This document shows, in pieces, positions 1-7,313 of a stretch of DNA of 35,789 nucleotides. The notes below the pieces were generated by a model. The model had not been told where the DNA came from. It made no database searches and saw only the letters and a program-made list of their open reading frames with translations. Positions within the stretch are counted from its first letter, which is position 1. Each line of letters begins with the position of its first letter. A program made the translations under genes and the position numbers. Origin of the DNA: an uncultured Bacteroidia bacterium (GTDB lineage Bacteria; Bacteroidota; Bacteroidia; Bacteroidales; F082); contig CADBZW010000039.1 of assembly GCA_902799345.1 (NCBI GenBank), positions 1-35,789 of the forward strand, in the 5' to 3' direction.

Positions 1-2
1 TC

Positions 3-1433
3 CTGCTCGACGAAGGCAGCTTCGAAGAGACTGACATGTTCGTGACCCATCGCACCGTCGATTTCGGTCTCGACAAGCAACAGTACCTCGGCGACGGCGT
101 CGTCACCGGTCACGGCACCATCGACGGCCGCATCGTCTACGTCTACGCTCAAGACTTCACCGTGTTTGGCGGTGCCTTGAGTGAGACCATGTCCCTCAAG
201 ATCTGTAAGGTGATGGACCAAGCCATGAAAGTTGGCGCTCCCGTCATCGGCATCTGCGACTCGGGCGGTGCCCGTATCCAGGAAGGCTCACGCAGCCTCG
301 CTGGCTACGCTGAGATCTTCCAACGCAACATCAACGCTTCGGGTGTCATCCCGCAGATTTCAGCCATCTTCGGTCCTTGCGCCGGCGGTGCCGTGTATTC
401 TCCTGCTCTGACCGACTTCATCATCATGACCAATGCGAACAGCTACATGTTCCTCACTGGCCCGAAAGTGGTGAAGACCGTTATCGGTGAGGACGTTTCG
501 ACCGACGATCTCGGTGGTGCCCGCATCCACTCGCAGAAGTCGGGCGTGGCCCACTTCGCCGTCGAGAGCGAAGAGGAAGGCCTCGGCCTCATCCGTCGTC
601 TGCTCTCCTTCATCCCGCAAAACAACATGGAGAACGCCCCGCTGGTGGAGTGCAACGACCCCATCGACCGTATGGAAGACACTCTGAACCAGATCATTCC
701 TGACAACCCGAACAAGCCTTACAACGTGGCCGACATCATCACGGCCATCGTCGACAATGGCGACTTCCTCGAGATCCATAAGAACTACGCCAAGAACATC
801 ATCGTCGGCTTCGCCCGCTTCGATGGTATGTCGGTCGGTATCGTGGCCAACAATCCGGCTTTCTTCGCTGGTGTGTTGGATTGCGACGCCTCGCGTAAGG
901 GCGCTCGTTTCGTCCGTTTCTGCGACGCCTTCAACATCCCGATCGTGACTTTGGTCGACGTCCCTGGCTTCCTGCCTGGCACGGGCCAAGAATATGCCGG
1001 TATCATCGTCCACGGCGCCAAGTTGTTGTATGCCTACGGCGAATCGACCGTGCCGAAGGTGACCGTCACGTTGCGCAAGTCCTACGGTGGTTCGCACCTC
1101 GTGATGGGTTGCAAGCAGCTGCGCAACGACGTCAACTACGCTTGGCCGTCGGCTGAAATCGCCGTGATGGGTGCCAGCGGTGCCGTTGAGGTGCTCGATG
1201 GCAAGAAGATCGCCGAGATCACCAATCCTGAAGAGCGTGCCGAGTTCGTGGCCCAGAAGGTGGATGAATACACCAAGAAGTTCGCCAATCCGTATGAGGC
1301 CGCCAAGTTCGGCTACATCGACGACGTGATCGAGCCGCGCAACACCCGTTTCCGTGTCATCCGTGCCCTGCGCACCCTTGAGACGAAGCGCCTCGCCAAC
1401 CCCGAGAAGAAACATTCGAACATCCCGCTGTAA
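3..1433 (+). CDS. mmdA: acyl-CoA carboxyltransferase subunit (methylmalonyl-CoA decarboxylase alpha / propionyl-CoA carboxylase beta), 5' partial
   Basis: The reading frame is open from base 3, so the gene begins before the window. 477 codons are visible, against about 515 usual for the family, so roughly 40 residues are missing. The protein is the biotin-dependent carboxyltransferase that moves CO2 between an acyl-CoA and carboxybiotin. Family landmarks are the glycine-rich stretch [12 protein letters not shown], the oxyanion segment [13 protein letters not shown], and the C-terminal carboxyltransferase half with [13 protein letters not shown] and [10 protein letters not shown]. The next three genes encode gamma, biotin carrier and membrane beta subunits, so the complex is most likely a Na+-translocating methylmalonyl-CoA decarboxylase of the propionate pathway, not a soluble carboxylase. 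Substrate (methylmalonyl- or propionyl-CoA) is inferred from family and context. The symbol mmdA is chosen on context; many annotations would call it pccB. Confidence 0.93.
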   Translation: MLDEGSFEETDMFVTHRTVDFGLDKQQYLGDGVVTGHGTIDGRIVYVYAQDFTVFGGALSETMSLKICKVMDQAMKVGAPVIGICDSGGARIQEGSRSLAGYAEIFQRNINASGVIPQISAIFGPCAGGAVYSPALTDFIIMTNANSYMFLTGPKVVKTVIGEDVSTDDLGGARIHSQKSGVAHFAVESEEEGLGLIRRLLSFIPQNNMENAPLVECNDPIDRMEDTLNQIIPDNPNKPYNVADIITAIVDNGDFLEIHKNYAKNIIVGFARFDGMSVGIVANNPAFFAGVLDCDASRKGARFVRFCDAFNIPIVTLVDVPGFLPGTGQEYAGIIVHGAKLLYAYGESTVPKVTVTLRKSYGGSHLVMGCKQLRNDVNYAWPSAEIAVMGASGAVEVLDGKKIAEITNPEERAEFVAQKVDEYTKKFANPYEAAKFGYIDDVIEPRNTRFRVIRALRTLETKRLANPEKKHSNIPL

Positions 1434-1451
1434 CCGTAAATCCTTGAAACG

Positions 1452-1829
1452 ATGAACCTGTTACAATTTACATTACTGTTGGCTCACGAAGATTGGGTCT
1501 ACACCAAAGGCTGGATCGTCACCATAGCGGGATTCCTCATCGTCATCATCGCCCTTGCTATCCTTTCGATGATCTTCAGCGGCGTGGCTTCCTATTTCAA
1601 GAAGAAAGACGCCCAGAAGAACGAGGTGAAGGAGGTGAAACCTGCCACGGTGAAGCCTGTCACCAAGCTGGCTGAAGGCGAAATCCCCGCTGAGGTGCAA
1701 GCCGCCATCGGCATGGCCCTGTACCTCACGACCAACCTCCACGATGAGGAGAGCAACGTCATCACCATCGAGCGTCACCAGACCTCGTGGAACGACAAGA
1801 ATTACGGAGTTAGACACTGGAATCATTAA
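1452..1829 (+). CDS. OadG-like gamma subunit of sodium-pumping decarboxylase
   Basis: 125 residues, 18 bp after the carboxyltransferase. One strong membrane span lies near residues 22-45, followed by a lysine-rich stretch (YFKKKDAQKNEVKEVKPATVKP) and a short soluble tail ending in RHW. This is the architecture of OadG/MmdD-type small subunits, which anchor the carboxyltransferase and biotin carrier to the membrane beta subunit. Sequence conservation in this family is weak, so the call rests on size, the single N-terminal span and its position between carboxyltransferase and biotin carrier genes. It is probably co-transcribed with both neighbours. Confidence 0.8.
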   Translation: MNLLQFTLLLAHEDWVYTKGWIVTIAGFLIVIIALAILSMIFSGVASYFKKKDAQKNEVKEVKPATVKPVTKLAEGEIPAEVQAAIGMALYLTTNLHDEESNVITIERHQTSWNDKNYGVRHWNH

Positions 1830-1841
1830 TCTATTCAAGCA

Positions 1842-2279
1842 ATGAAAAAATTCAAATTCACCATTAGTGGTAAACCATACGAAGTGGAAGTCCAGAACAT
1901 TGAAGGCAACATGGCCACTGTCAATGTGAATGGCACCGAATATCAAGTGGAAATGGAAGAGCAGGCCGCTCCTGTGGTGGCTCCCGTGGCCCGTCCCGCT
2001 GCCAAGCCTGCCGCCAGTGCTCCTGCTCAGGCTGCTGCCCCGAAACCGGCTGCCGCAGGTGGCGCCGGCTACAAGATGGCCGCTCCGCTTCCCGGAACCA
2101 TCATGCAGATCTTCGTCAAGCAAGGCGACGCCGTCAAGAAGGGCGACAAGCTGCTTATGTACGAAGCCATGAAGATGGAAAACAACCTGCTGGCCGAGAC
2201 CGACGGTACCATTACCGCCATCAACTGCCGTCAGGGCGACAATGTGCTTCAAGGTGATACTTTAATCGTAATTGGATAA
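1842..2279 (+). CDS. biotin carboxyl carrier protein (decarboxylase biotin subunit)
   Basis: 145 residues. An N-terminal beta-rich segment (about 1-42) is followed by an Ala/Pro-rich flexible linker (about 42-72) and a biotinyl-lipoyl domain carrying the biotinylation motif EAMKMEN, with Lys111 as the expected biotin site. It shuttles the carboxyl group from the carboxyltransferase to the membrane beta subunit. The gene starts 12 bp after the gamma subunit and ends 4 bp before the next likely ATG. The linker and motif spacing are normal for MmdC/OadA-type carrier domains encoded as separate proteins. Confidence 0.93.
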   Translation: MKKFKFTISGKPYEVEVQNIEGNMATVNVNGTEYQVEMEEQAAPVVAPVARPAAKPAASAPAQAAAPKPAAAGGAGYKMAAPLPGTIMQIFVKQGDAVKKGDKLLMYEAMKMENNLLAETDGTITAINCRQGDNVLQGDTLIVIG

Positions 2280-2283
2280 GGTC

Positions 2284-4026
2284 ATGTTGGGAAAGAAAAG
2301 TATTTACAGAAGACCTGCGGTCATCCTCGGCTCGTTGGTGCTCCTGATGTTGCTGAACCTCGCGGTCGTCAATAACCCGATGTTCGCTACTAAGGTCGCC
2401 GACTTGGGTAAAACCGAGCAGATGAGCGAGATGACCCCTGAGGAAAGCAACGCGCAACTGGCTGAGCTGGCTGACGCGATTGTCGCTGAACAGCAAAAGT
2501 CGGCTGAATTGGGTCAGCAAATCGATAACCTTAACCAACGTGTGACCACGCTGGAAAACAAGAACGCCAAGAATCACGCGGCCGCTAAAGAGGAAGTCAA
2601 GGAAATGTCAACCAAAGACCGTCTGAGCGAAGGTCTGCACAACTTCTGGCTGCTTACGGGTTTCCGTAACTGCAAGATTGGCAACATCATCATGATTTTG
2701 GTGGGTATCCTCTTTATTTTCCTGGCCATCCGCTTCGAGTTTGAACCCATGCTGCTCATACCAATCGGCACGGGTATTATCGTCGGTAACATCCCGTTCT
2801 TCCAAGGCTTCGGCGTTAACTTCGCCGATGCCATGGCCAATTTGCAAGCGCTAGATCCAGCCACACTCAATTTCGATTTGGACACGGCTAAGGCCCTATT
2901 GGTGGCTGTCTTTGGTGACAACCCAGGCGACAAGCACATGGTGCTGAGCGAAGCCATCAAGCAGGTCGAGCATCTGAACATGGCTGATTATGGTTTGGTC
3001 AACAACGACATCGAAGGCGTGAAAGGCCTGATGACGAGTGTGTTCCAAAGCGGTGAACTGAACCTCCAGACGGGTCTTTACCAGAAGGGCAGTGTGTTGA
3101 ACTACCTGTACTTCGGTGTGACCTCGGGTGTGTATCCGCCTTTGATTTTCTTGGGCATCGGCGCCATGACCGACTTCTCGTCGCTCATCGCCAACCCGAA
3201 ACTGATGATCCTCGGTGCCGCCGCCCAGTTGGGTGTGTTCCTCACCTTCATCGGTGCCTTGTATCTTGGTTTCAACCTGCGTGAGGCTGGCGCTATCGGT
3301 ATCATCGGTGGTGCCGACGGTCCCACCGCCATCTTCCTGTCCTCGCGTCTGGCCAACGGTATGAACGGCACGCGCAACCTCATCGGCCCCATCGCCATTG
3401 CAGCCTATTCATACATGGCTCTGGTGCCCGTGATCCAGCCGCCTATCATCCGCGCGCTGACCTCCAAGGAAGAACGCCTCATCAAGATGCGCGCCCCGCG
3501 CATGGTGAACAAGACCGAAAAGATCATGTTCCCCATCGTCGGCCTCATCCTGACCACCTTCATCAGCCCCACGGCTCTGCCGCTGCTGGGTATGCTGTTC
3601 TTCGGTAACATCATCAAGGAGTCGGGCGTGGTGAAGCGTTTGCAGAACACGGCCTCCAACCCGTTGATCGACATCGTGACCATCGTCCTGGGTCTCACGG
3701 TGGGTGCTTCGACGCAAGCCTCCGTGTTCCTGACCATGAGTTCCATCGAGATCTTTGCCCTTGGTGCCGCCTCGTTCTGCGTGGCCACCGCTGGCGGCTT
3801 GCTCGGTGCCAAGTTCATGAACCTCTTCCTGAAGGAGAAGATCAACCCGATGATTGGTGCCGCTGGAGTTTCGGCTGTGCCTGACAGCGCCCGTGTCGTC
3901 GAAGTGGAAGGTCAGAAGTACGACCCGTCGAACCACCTGCTCATGCATGCCATGGCCCCGAACGTCTCCGGCGTTATCGGCTCGGCAGTGGCAGCTGGTG
4001 TGATGATGTCGTTCCTGATGATGTAA
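2284..4026 (+). CDS. sodium-ion-translocating decarboxylase beta subunit (OadB/MmdB family), with N-terminal extension
   Basis: The integral membrane subunit that decarboxylates carboxybiotin and exports Na+. The core has many hydrophobic spans and the signature GGADGPT, whose Asp345 matches the Na+-site Asp of OadB. The frame is open back to a TTG at 2272, but ATG 2284 is preferred because TTG overlaps the end of the carrier gene. At 580 residues it is clearly longer than the 380-430 usual for OadB. The extra length is an N-terminal span (about 9-30), a Gln/Glu-rich likely coiled coil (about 45-105, ending near AKEEVKEM) and an insert near residues 180-270. Last gene of the cluster; a strong terminator follows. 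Confidence 0.92.
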   Translation: MLGKKSIYRRPAVILGSLVLLMLLNLAVVNNPMFATKVADLGKTEQMSEMTPEESNAQLAELADAIVAEQQKSAELGQQIDNLNQRVTTLENKNAKNHAAAKEEVKEMSTKDRLSEGLHNFWLLTGFRNCKIGNIIMILVGILFIFLAIRFEFEPMLLIPIGTGIIVGNIPFFQGFGVNFADAMANLQALDPATLNFDLDTAKALLVAVFGDNPGDKHMVLSEAIKQVEHLNMADYGLVNNDIEGVKGLMTSVFQSGELNLQTGLYQKGSVLNYLYFGVTSGVYPPLIFLGIGAMTDFSSLIANPKLMILGAAAQLGVFLTFIGALYLGFNLREAGAIGIIGGADGPTAIFLSSRLANGMNGTRNLIGPIAIAAYSYMALVPVIQPPIIRALTSKEERLIKMRAPRMVNKTEKIMFPIVGLILTTFISPTALPLLGMLFFGNIIKESGVVKRLQNTASNPLIDIVTIVLGLTVGASTQASVFLTMSSIEIFALGAASFCVATAGGLLGAKFMNLFLKEKINPMIGAAGVSAVPDSARVVEVEGQKYDPSNHLLMHAMAPNVSGVIGSAVAAGVMMSFLMM

Positions 4027-4046
4027 TCACTCCTTATTATTAATAT

Positions 4047-4079
4047 GAAAACCGCCTCGATAGCTCGGGGCGGTTTTCT
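4047..4079 (+). terminator. rho-independent terminator of the decarboxylase operon
   Basis: Hairpin with arms GAAAACCGCCTCG and CGGGGCGGTTTTC (one T-G wobble) and a short loop, 20 bp after the beta-subunit stop. The stem's own T-rich end serves as the U tract. It also faces the convergent gene ending at 4101 and could act both ways. Confidence 0.85.
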
Positions 4080-4100
4080 GTTGTTATAGCCGTCGACAAA

Positions 4101-5351
4101 TCAGCATTCCGTAATGCCCTGTGACTGCATGAATCTTCGGATTTCATCGGCATGACGCCCACGGATGATGACGTGGTGGTTGCCGATGGAGTGTTGCAGC
4201 AGATAAGGCTTCAGGTTCACGTTGAGCGTGATTTGTGTGCGGCAGAAATGGTTGCTATAGGGCGTTTCGATGGCTTTGGCCTCAGTGACGTAGTAACGGT
4301 CAAGTTGCGGACCGCCCCATTTAAATAAGGTGTAGTCGGTCAGAGGTAGGAGGCCTTGTATGGCCACGCCGATACCCGACTCGAAGTGTGTGCGTACCAC
4401 GGTCTCGTCGCACATGGTGAGCGGGATGGTGCAATGTGCCAGCATGGAGCTTTTGTCGGTGAGTTGCGAAGGGTTGGCCATGAATGCCACTTCGCCACAG
4501 AGCCGTTTGGCTAAAAACATGCTGAGCAAGGTCTGCATGTCGCCTTCGCAGCCTGCCACGATGCCTTCGTCGTTGAGCAGGGCCAAGGCCAAGCAGCTCG
4601 TCGTGCCGCAGGCCTTCACGATGTCGAAGCAGCGGATGGTCATGGCATCCAAATGCTCCTCTTGGCAAATCTTTCTGATGGCAAGGTAGGCTTTGGCGGC
4701 CTCCATCATGTCGGCATCGGAGGGTTCTTTGACAGCCTTGGCGCGATTTACCATGGATTGTGCCACCTTCTCGGCCTCGGTTTGCGGAACGGCCTTGATG
4801 CCGTCGATGACCCGTTGCAGGTCGATGTCAATGGTTTCGATGCCGTAGTGTTGGCAGAGATAATGGTGGTCCACGCCGCTGGCGATGAGCCAATCCGAGG
4901 GTGGACCAAACAATCCGATTCGGCCCCGCAGATACGCACGGCCGTGCGTATCTACCATGGCCGAAACAATCTCATCATTCGTCCCATGCAAAATCTTTCC
5001 TTCTACCCCGATATTTCCCAGGTAGGTCAATATCTCCAATGAGGCCGCTAGGGAATTGTTGCGCCCGTCGGCAATCATCGTGACGGCTTTCGGGCGATGT
5101 GGCGAGCACATCATCTCCACATCGATGGCCTCCCAAAGGCGTTTGAATAGGTTTTCGACGCCGCCGGTGGCGATCATAAAGGCATCGGGTAACCTTTGTA
5201 GAGACGCGATTAATCGCGTCTCTACCGATTCGTCCCCGATGATATTGATTTCAGCCTGGCATTCTTTTTCCAGCTGATGAATCAGTTCGGCGTATTCTGT
5301 CTTGACAAATTCGTCGTTCTGGAATGTGGAACGAAGGATGGTTATTTTCAT
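4101..5351 (-). CDS. L-fucose/L-arabinose isomerase-like protein
   Basis: 416 residues, resembling the FucI/AraA C-terminal superfamily. There is an N-terminal Rossmann-like half (residues about 1-160) and a C-terminal half with CFDIVKACGTTSCLALALL, the acidic pair in GCEGD and a His-rich end (GNHHVIIRGRH). True FucI is near 590 and AraA near 500 residues, so this is one of the shorter, uncharacterised relatives. A sugar ketol-isomerase role is plausible but unproven. Residues 43-52 (VETRLIASLQ) are encoded by a perfect 28-bp palindrome (5198-5225) that looks inserted in frame. The gene stands alone, divergent from no clear partner, and no TAnnTTTG promoter is obvious upstream, where a repeat element sits instead. 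Confidence 0.72.
   Translation of the reverse strand: MKITILRSTFQNDEFVKTEYAELIHQLEKECQAEINIIGDESVETRLIASLQRLPDAFMIATGGVENLFKRLWEAIDVEMMCSPHRPKAVTMIADGRNNSLAASLEILTYLGNIGVEGKILHGTNDEIVSAMVDTHGRAYLRGRIGLFGPPSDWLIASGVDHHYLCQHYGIETIDIDLQRVIDGIKAVPQTEAEKVAQSMVNRAKAVKEPSDADMMEAAKAYLAIRKICQEEHLDAMTIRCFDIVKACGTTSCLALALLNDEGIVAGCEGDMQTLLSMFLAKRLCGEVAFMANPSQLTDKSSMLAHCTIPLTMCDETVVRTHFESGIGVAIQGLLPLTDYTLFKWGGPQLDRYYVTEAKAIETPYSNHFCRTQITLNVNLKPYLLQHSIGNHHVIIRGRHADEIRRFMQSQGITEC
5198..5225. repeat. 28-bp perfect palindrome inside the isomerase-like gene
   Basis: The arms are GTAGAGACGCGATT and its exact complement, with no loop. The palindrome lies fully within codons 43-52 of the gene on the minus strand and keeps the frame open. 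It has the look of a dispersed palindromic element that landed in coding DNA. Confidence 0.85.
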
Positions 5352-5364
5352 TGTTTAAGGGTTT

Positions 5365-5501
5365 AAACCCCACCTTCAAACGTCATTGCGGGCTTGACCC
5401 GCAATCTCCCGAGCAAAAGGAATGTCTTTCTTGCTCAGGAGATGGCGTTCCGCTTGTGCGGAATGACGGTTCCTCCGCCATGACGCACAAGGGTGGGGTT
5501 T
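5365..5501. repeat. REPIN-like element, copy 1 (core 5381-5468) with outer inverted repeats
   Basis: The core starts CGTCAT and ends ATGACG. It holds hairpin A (TGCGGG-CTTGA-CCCGCA), an inner pair ATCTCCCGAGCAA / TTGCTCAGGAGAT, and hairpin B (TTCCGC-TTGT-GCGGAA). It is flanked by AAACCCCACCTT (5365-5376) and AAGGGTGGGGTTT (5489-5501), which are complementary apart from one extra base. The element fills the gap between the isomerase-like gene and the thioredoxin-fold gene. Confidence 0.8.
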
Positions 5502-5522
5502 CGTTGTTTCTAGTTTAATGTT

Positions 5523-6929
5523 TTAATGTTTCACCACAAACCTCATCGTCTGTTCGCCAGCCTTGACGACATAGACGCCGTTCTCGTAGCCAGTCGTATT
5601 GATGCGTATTTCGCTGCCGCTGGCCTCGAATTCATCCACCTTTTGGCCTAGGACGTTGAAGACGTGCACCATGCCAAGATTTTCGCCCATGAGGGTCACG
5701 CTTTCGTTGGCGGGGTTGGGGAAGAGGCTGATGGAAGATGTGTTGTCATTGACGGACCAGGGTTCTTCAAGCACCACAACAAATGAGGCATCGGGCAGGT
5801 TACTTGTCAAGGTGACAATATCAGACACGATGCCTTTTGCCACGACATTAATTGTAATGCCTAACTCTTTCGATTCGCCTTGTGGAATGGTGATTTCTAT
5901 TGGATTATTGCAATAGATATCTTCGCCATCCATATTGAAAGCCAACCATCCGAATTCGTCACAAATATTGGTGACAATAGCATCTTCAGCGGTGTTATTA
6001 TAAATGGTAACCCAATAAGTTTCATATTGATTGTCAACTAAGTTCACCGTATCCATGCTGAATGTCAGCGTTTCGTCATAAACCACCGGTAAGGGCAGCG
6101 TGGTGACGATTTCATAGGAAGGCTCACCGTAGTTGCCGTCGGGGTCGACGGGGAGGACAGCGACAGCGTATTCTGTTTCAGGAATCAGGCCGTCGAAGAT
6201 GTTCGTCAGCGTATTGGTTTCAACAACTCCGTGCTCTTGCATAATCGCGGGGAGGTCTTGACCGAGTTCAGCAACCCATTCCGTAAGCTCGGCTTCGGTG
6301 GCGCACAGATAGTAGTACGAAGCACAATCTTCATTGGGCGTGAACGTGGCTGTGATGCTGTTCTCCGTCACCTCGTCGATGCTAAGGGCCACTTGTGGGT
6401 CGTAAACGACAGGGGTGTCGCAGTCGTGTTGCTGAACGCCTTGTGCTTGCAAGGCGTTAATGATGCTCTGGACGTTGCTAATAGGCCACAAGTCTTGGAT
6501 GACAACTTGGTGGTTGGGTGCGATGAGGATGACGGTGGGATAGTAACCGATTCCGTATTGGCTGCAAATGCTATTGCCGCCATCTGCTCCTGCAATGGTA
6601 GGGTATTCCACACCATAGTTGTTCACCCAGGTGAGGCAGGATGCTTGGCTGTCGCCATTGTCAACTTCCATGTAAAACACGTCATGCATGTTGCAACCGA
6701 AGTTAGAGTAGGACTGCACCATGTGAGGAATGCTTTGGATGCAGGCAGGACATGTAGTATAGAAAAAGTCGATAAGCACATACTGGCCATTGTCGAGAAT
6801 GTCAAACAAATGCACCTCAGTGCCATGTACATCTGTGACTGTGAAATCAATAGCTTGCGTAGCGCTTGTTTGCGCTTTCAGGCCAAAACCAAAGGCCAAT
6901 GCGAGAATGAGGGTAAATACTTTTTTCAT
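5523..6929 (-). CDS. secreted thioredoxin-fold protein with T9SS sorting domain
   Basis: 468 residues. A signal peptide (about 1-19, cut near LKAQ) is followed by a redoxin/TlpA-like domain (about 24-170) with the active-site pair Cys60-Pro-Ala-Cys63. Next come a fibronectin-III-like segment (about 180-275) and a second beta-rich domain. The C-terminal ~70 residues are typical of a type A Por/T9SS sorting domain, with ISLFPNPANESV, VHVFNVLGQKV and GVYVVKAGEQTMRFVVK. It is therefore likely exported by the type IX system and held at or released from the surface. CPAC suggests disulfide exchange; its partner is unknown. A -7 box TACCTTTG lies at 6961-6968, about 32 bp upstream of the start. Confidence 0.85.
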   Translation of the reverse strand: MKKVFTLILALAFGFGLKAQTSATQAIDFTVTDVHGTEVHLFDILDNGQYVLIDFFYTTCPACIQSIPHMVQSYSNFGCNMHDVFYMEVDNGDSQASCLTWVNNYGVEYPTIAGADGGNSICSQYGIGYYPTVILIAPNHQVVIQDLWPISNVQSIINALQAQGVQQHDCDTPVVYDPQVALSIDEVTENSITATFTPNEDCASYYYLCATEAELTEWVAELGQDLPAIMQEHGVVETNTLTNIFDGLIPETEYAVAVLPVDPDGNYGEPSYEIVTTLPLPVVYDETLTFSMDTVNLVDNQYETYWVTIYNNTAEDAIVTNICDEFGWLAFNMDGEDIYCNNPIEITIPQGESKELGITINVVAKGIVSDIVTLTSNLPDASFVVVLEEPWSVNDNTSSISLFPNPANESVTLMGENLGMVHVFNVLGQKVDEFEASGSEIRINTTGYENGVYVVKAGEQTMRFVVKH

Positions 6930-6960
6930 AGGCTAATTAATTAATAAGGTTTGTCGGGGA

Positions 6961-6968
6961 CAAAGGTA
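6961..6968 (-). promoter_or_regulatory. Bacteroidota -7 box of the thioredoxin-fold gene
   Basis: TACCTTTG on the minus strand matches TAnnTTTG and predicts a short leader of about 25 nt before the ATG at 6929. No clear TTG at -33. Confidence 0.55.
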
Positions 6969-6980
6969 GGAATTTTTTTG

Positions 6981-7056
6981 ATTTAAAGATTTAAAGATTT
7001 AAAATTCAAAAATTTAAAATTCAAAATTTGAAGATTCAAAATTTAAAATTCAAAAA
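6981..7056. repeat. AT-rich simple repeat
   Basis: Runs of AAAGATTT, AAAATTCA and AAATTTAAA words repeat over about 75 bp, between the thioredoxin-fold gene promoter and the tandem array. No coding potential. It looks like slippage-grown sequence. Confidence 0.8.
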
Positions 7057-7069
7057 TGAAGCAAAAGGA

Positions 7070-7190
7070 AGCTCCTACGGAGCATAACGAAACGGGGTGT
7101 TGGGCTATGTTATTAAAAGATAGCTCCTACAGAGCATTGGCTGGGCGTTCTGTTTTGTTGTTCTATTAAAAGATAGCTCCTACGGAGCAG
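7070..7190. repeat. tandem array of three units with core GCTCCTACGGAGC
   Basis: The 13-bp hairpin core occurs at 7071-7083, 7123-7135 (one base changed, GCTCCTACAGAGC) and 7176-7188, a period of 52-53 bp. Units 2 and 3 share the preceding word TATTAAAAGATA, but the rest of the spacer differs. Confidence 0.75.
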
Positions 7191-7313
7191 GTTTTAATGC
7201 CACATGTTGATTTTTCGAGGCGTTTTGGGTCATTGCAAACGTTAGCTATGCCAACTCAAAACTACTAACTCAAAACTACTAACTGCAAACTACAAACTAC
7301 TCTAAACTCTAAA
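7191..7313. other. spacer with ACTACTAACTCAAA-type simple repeats
   Basis: From about 7252 to 7316 the words CAACTCAAAACTA, CTAACTCAAA, AACTACAAACTA and CTCTAAACT repeat. No hairpin terminator for the lptD gene that ends at 7314 was found and no gene is seen. Together with the two preceding repeats this accounts for the 384-bp gap 6930-7313. Confidence 0.6.

Noticed and set aside
360..1415. Long open frames antisense to the carboxyltransferase and to other GC-rich genes
   Set aside because: They are shadows of codon bias in real genes: low complexity in His, Asp and Val, no motifs.
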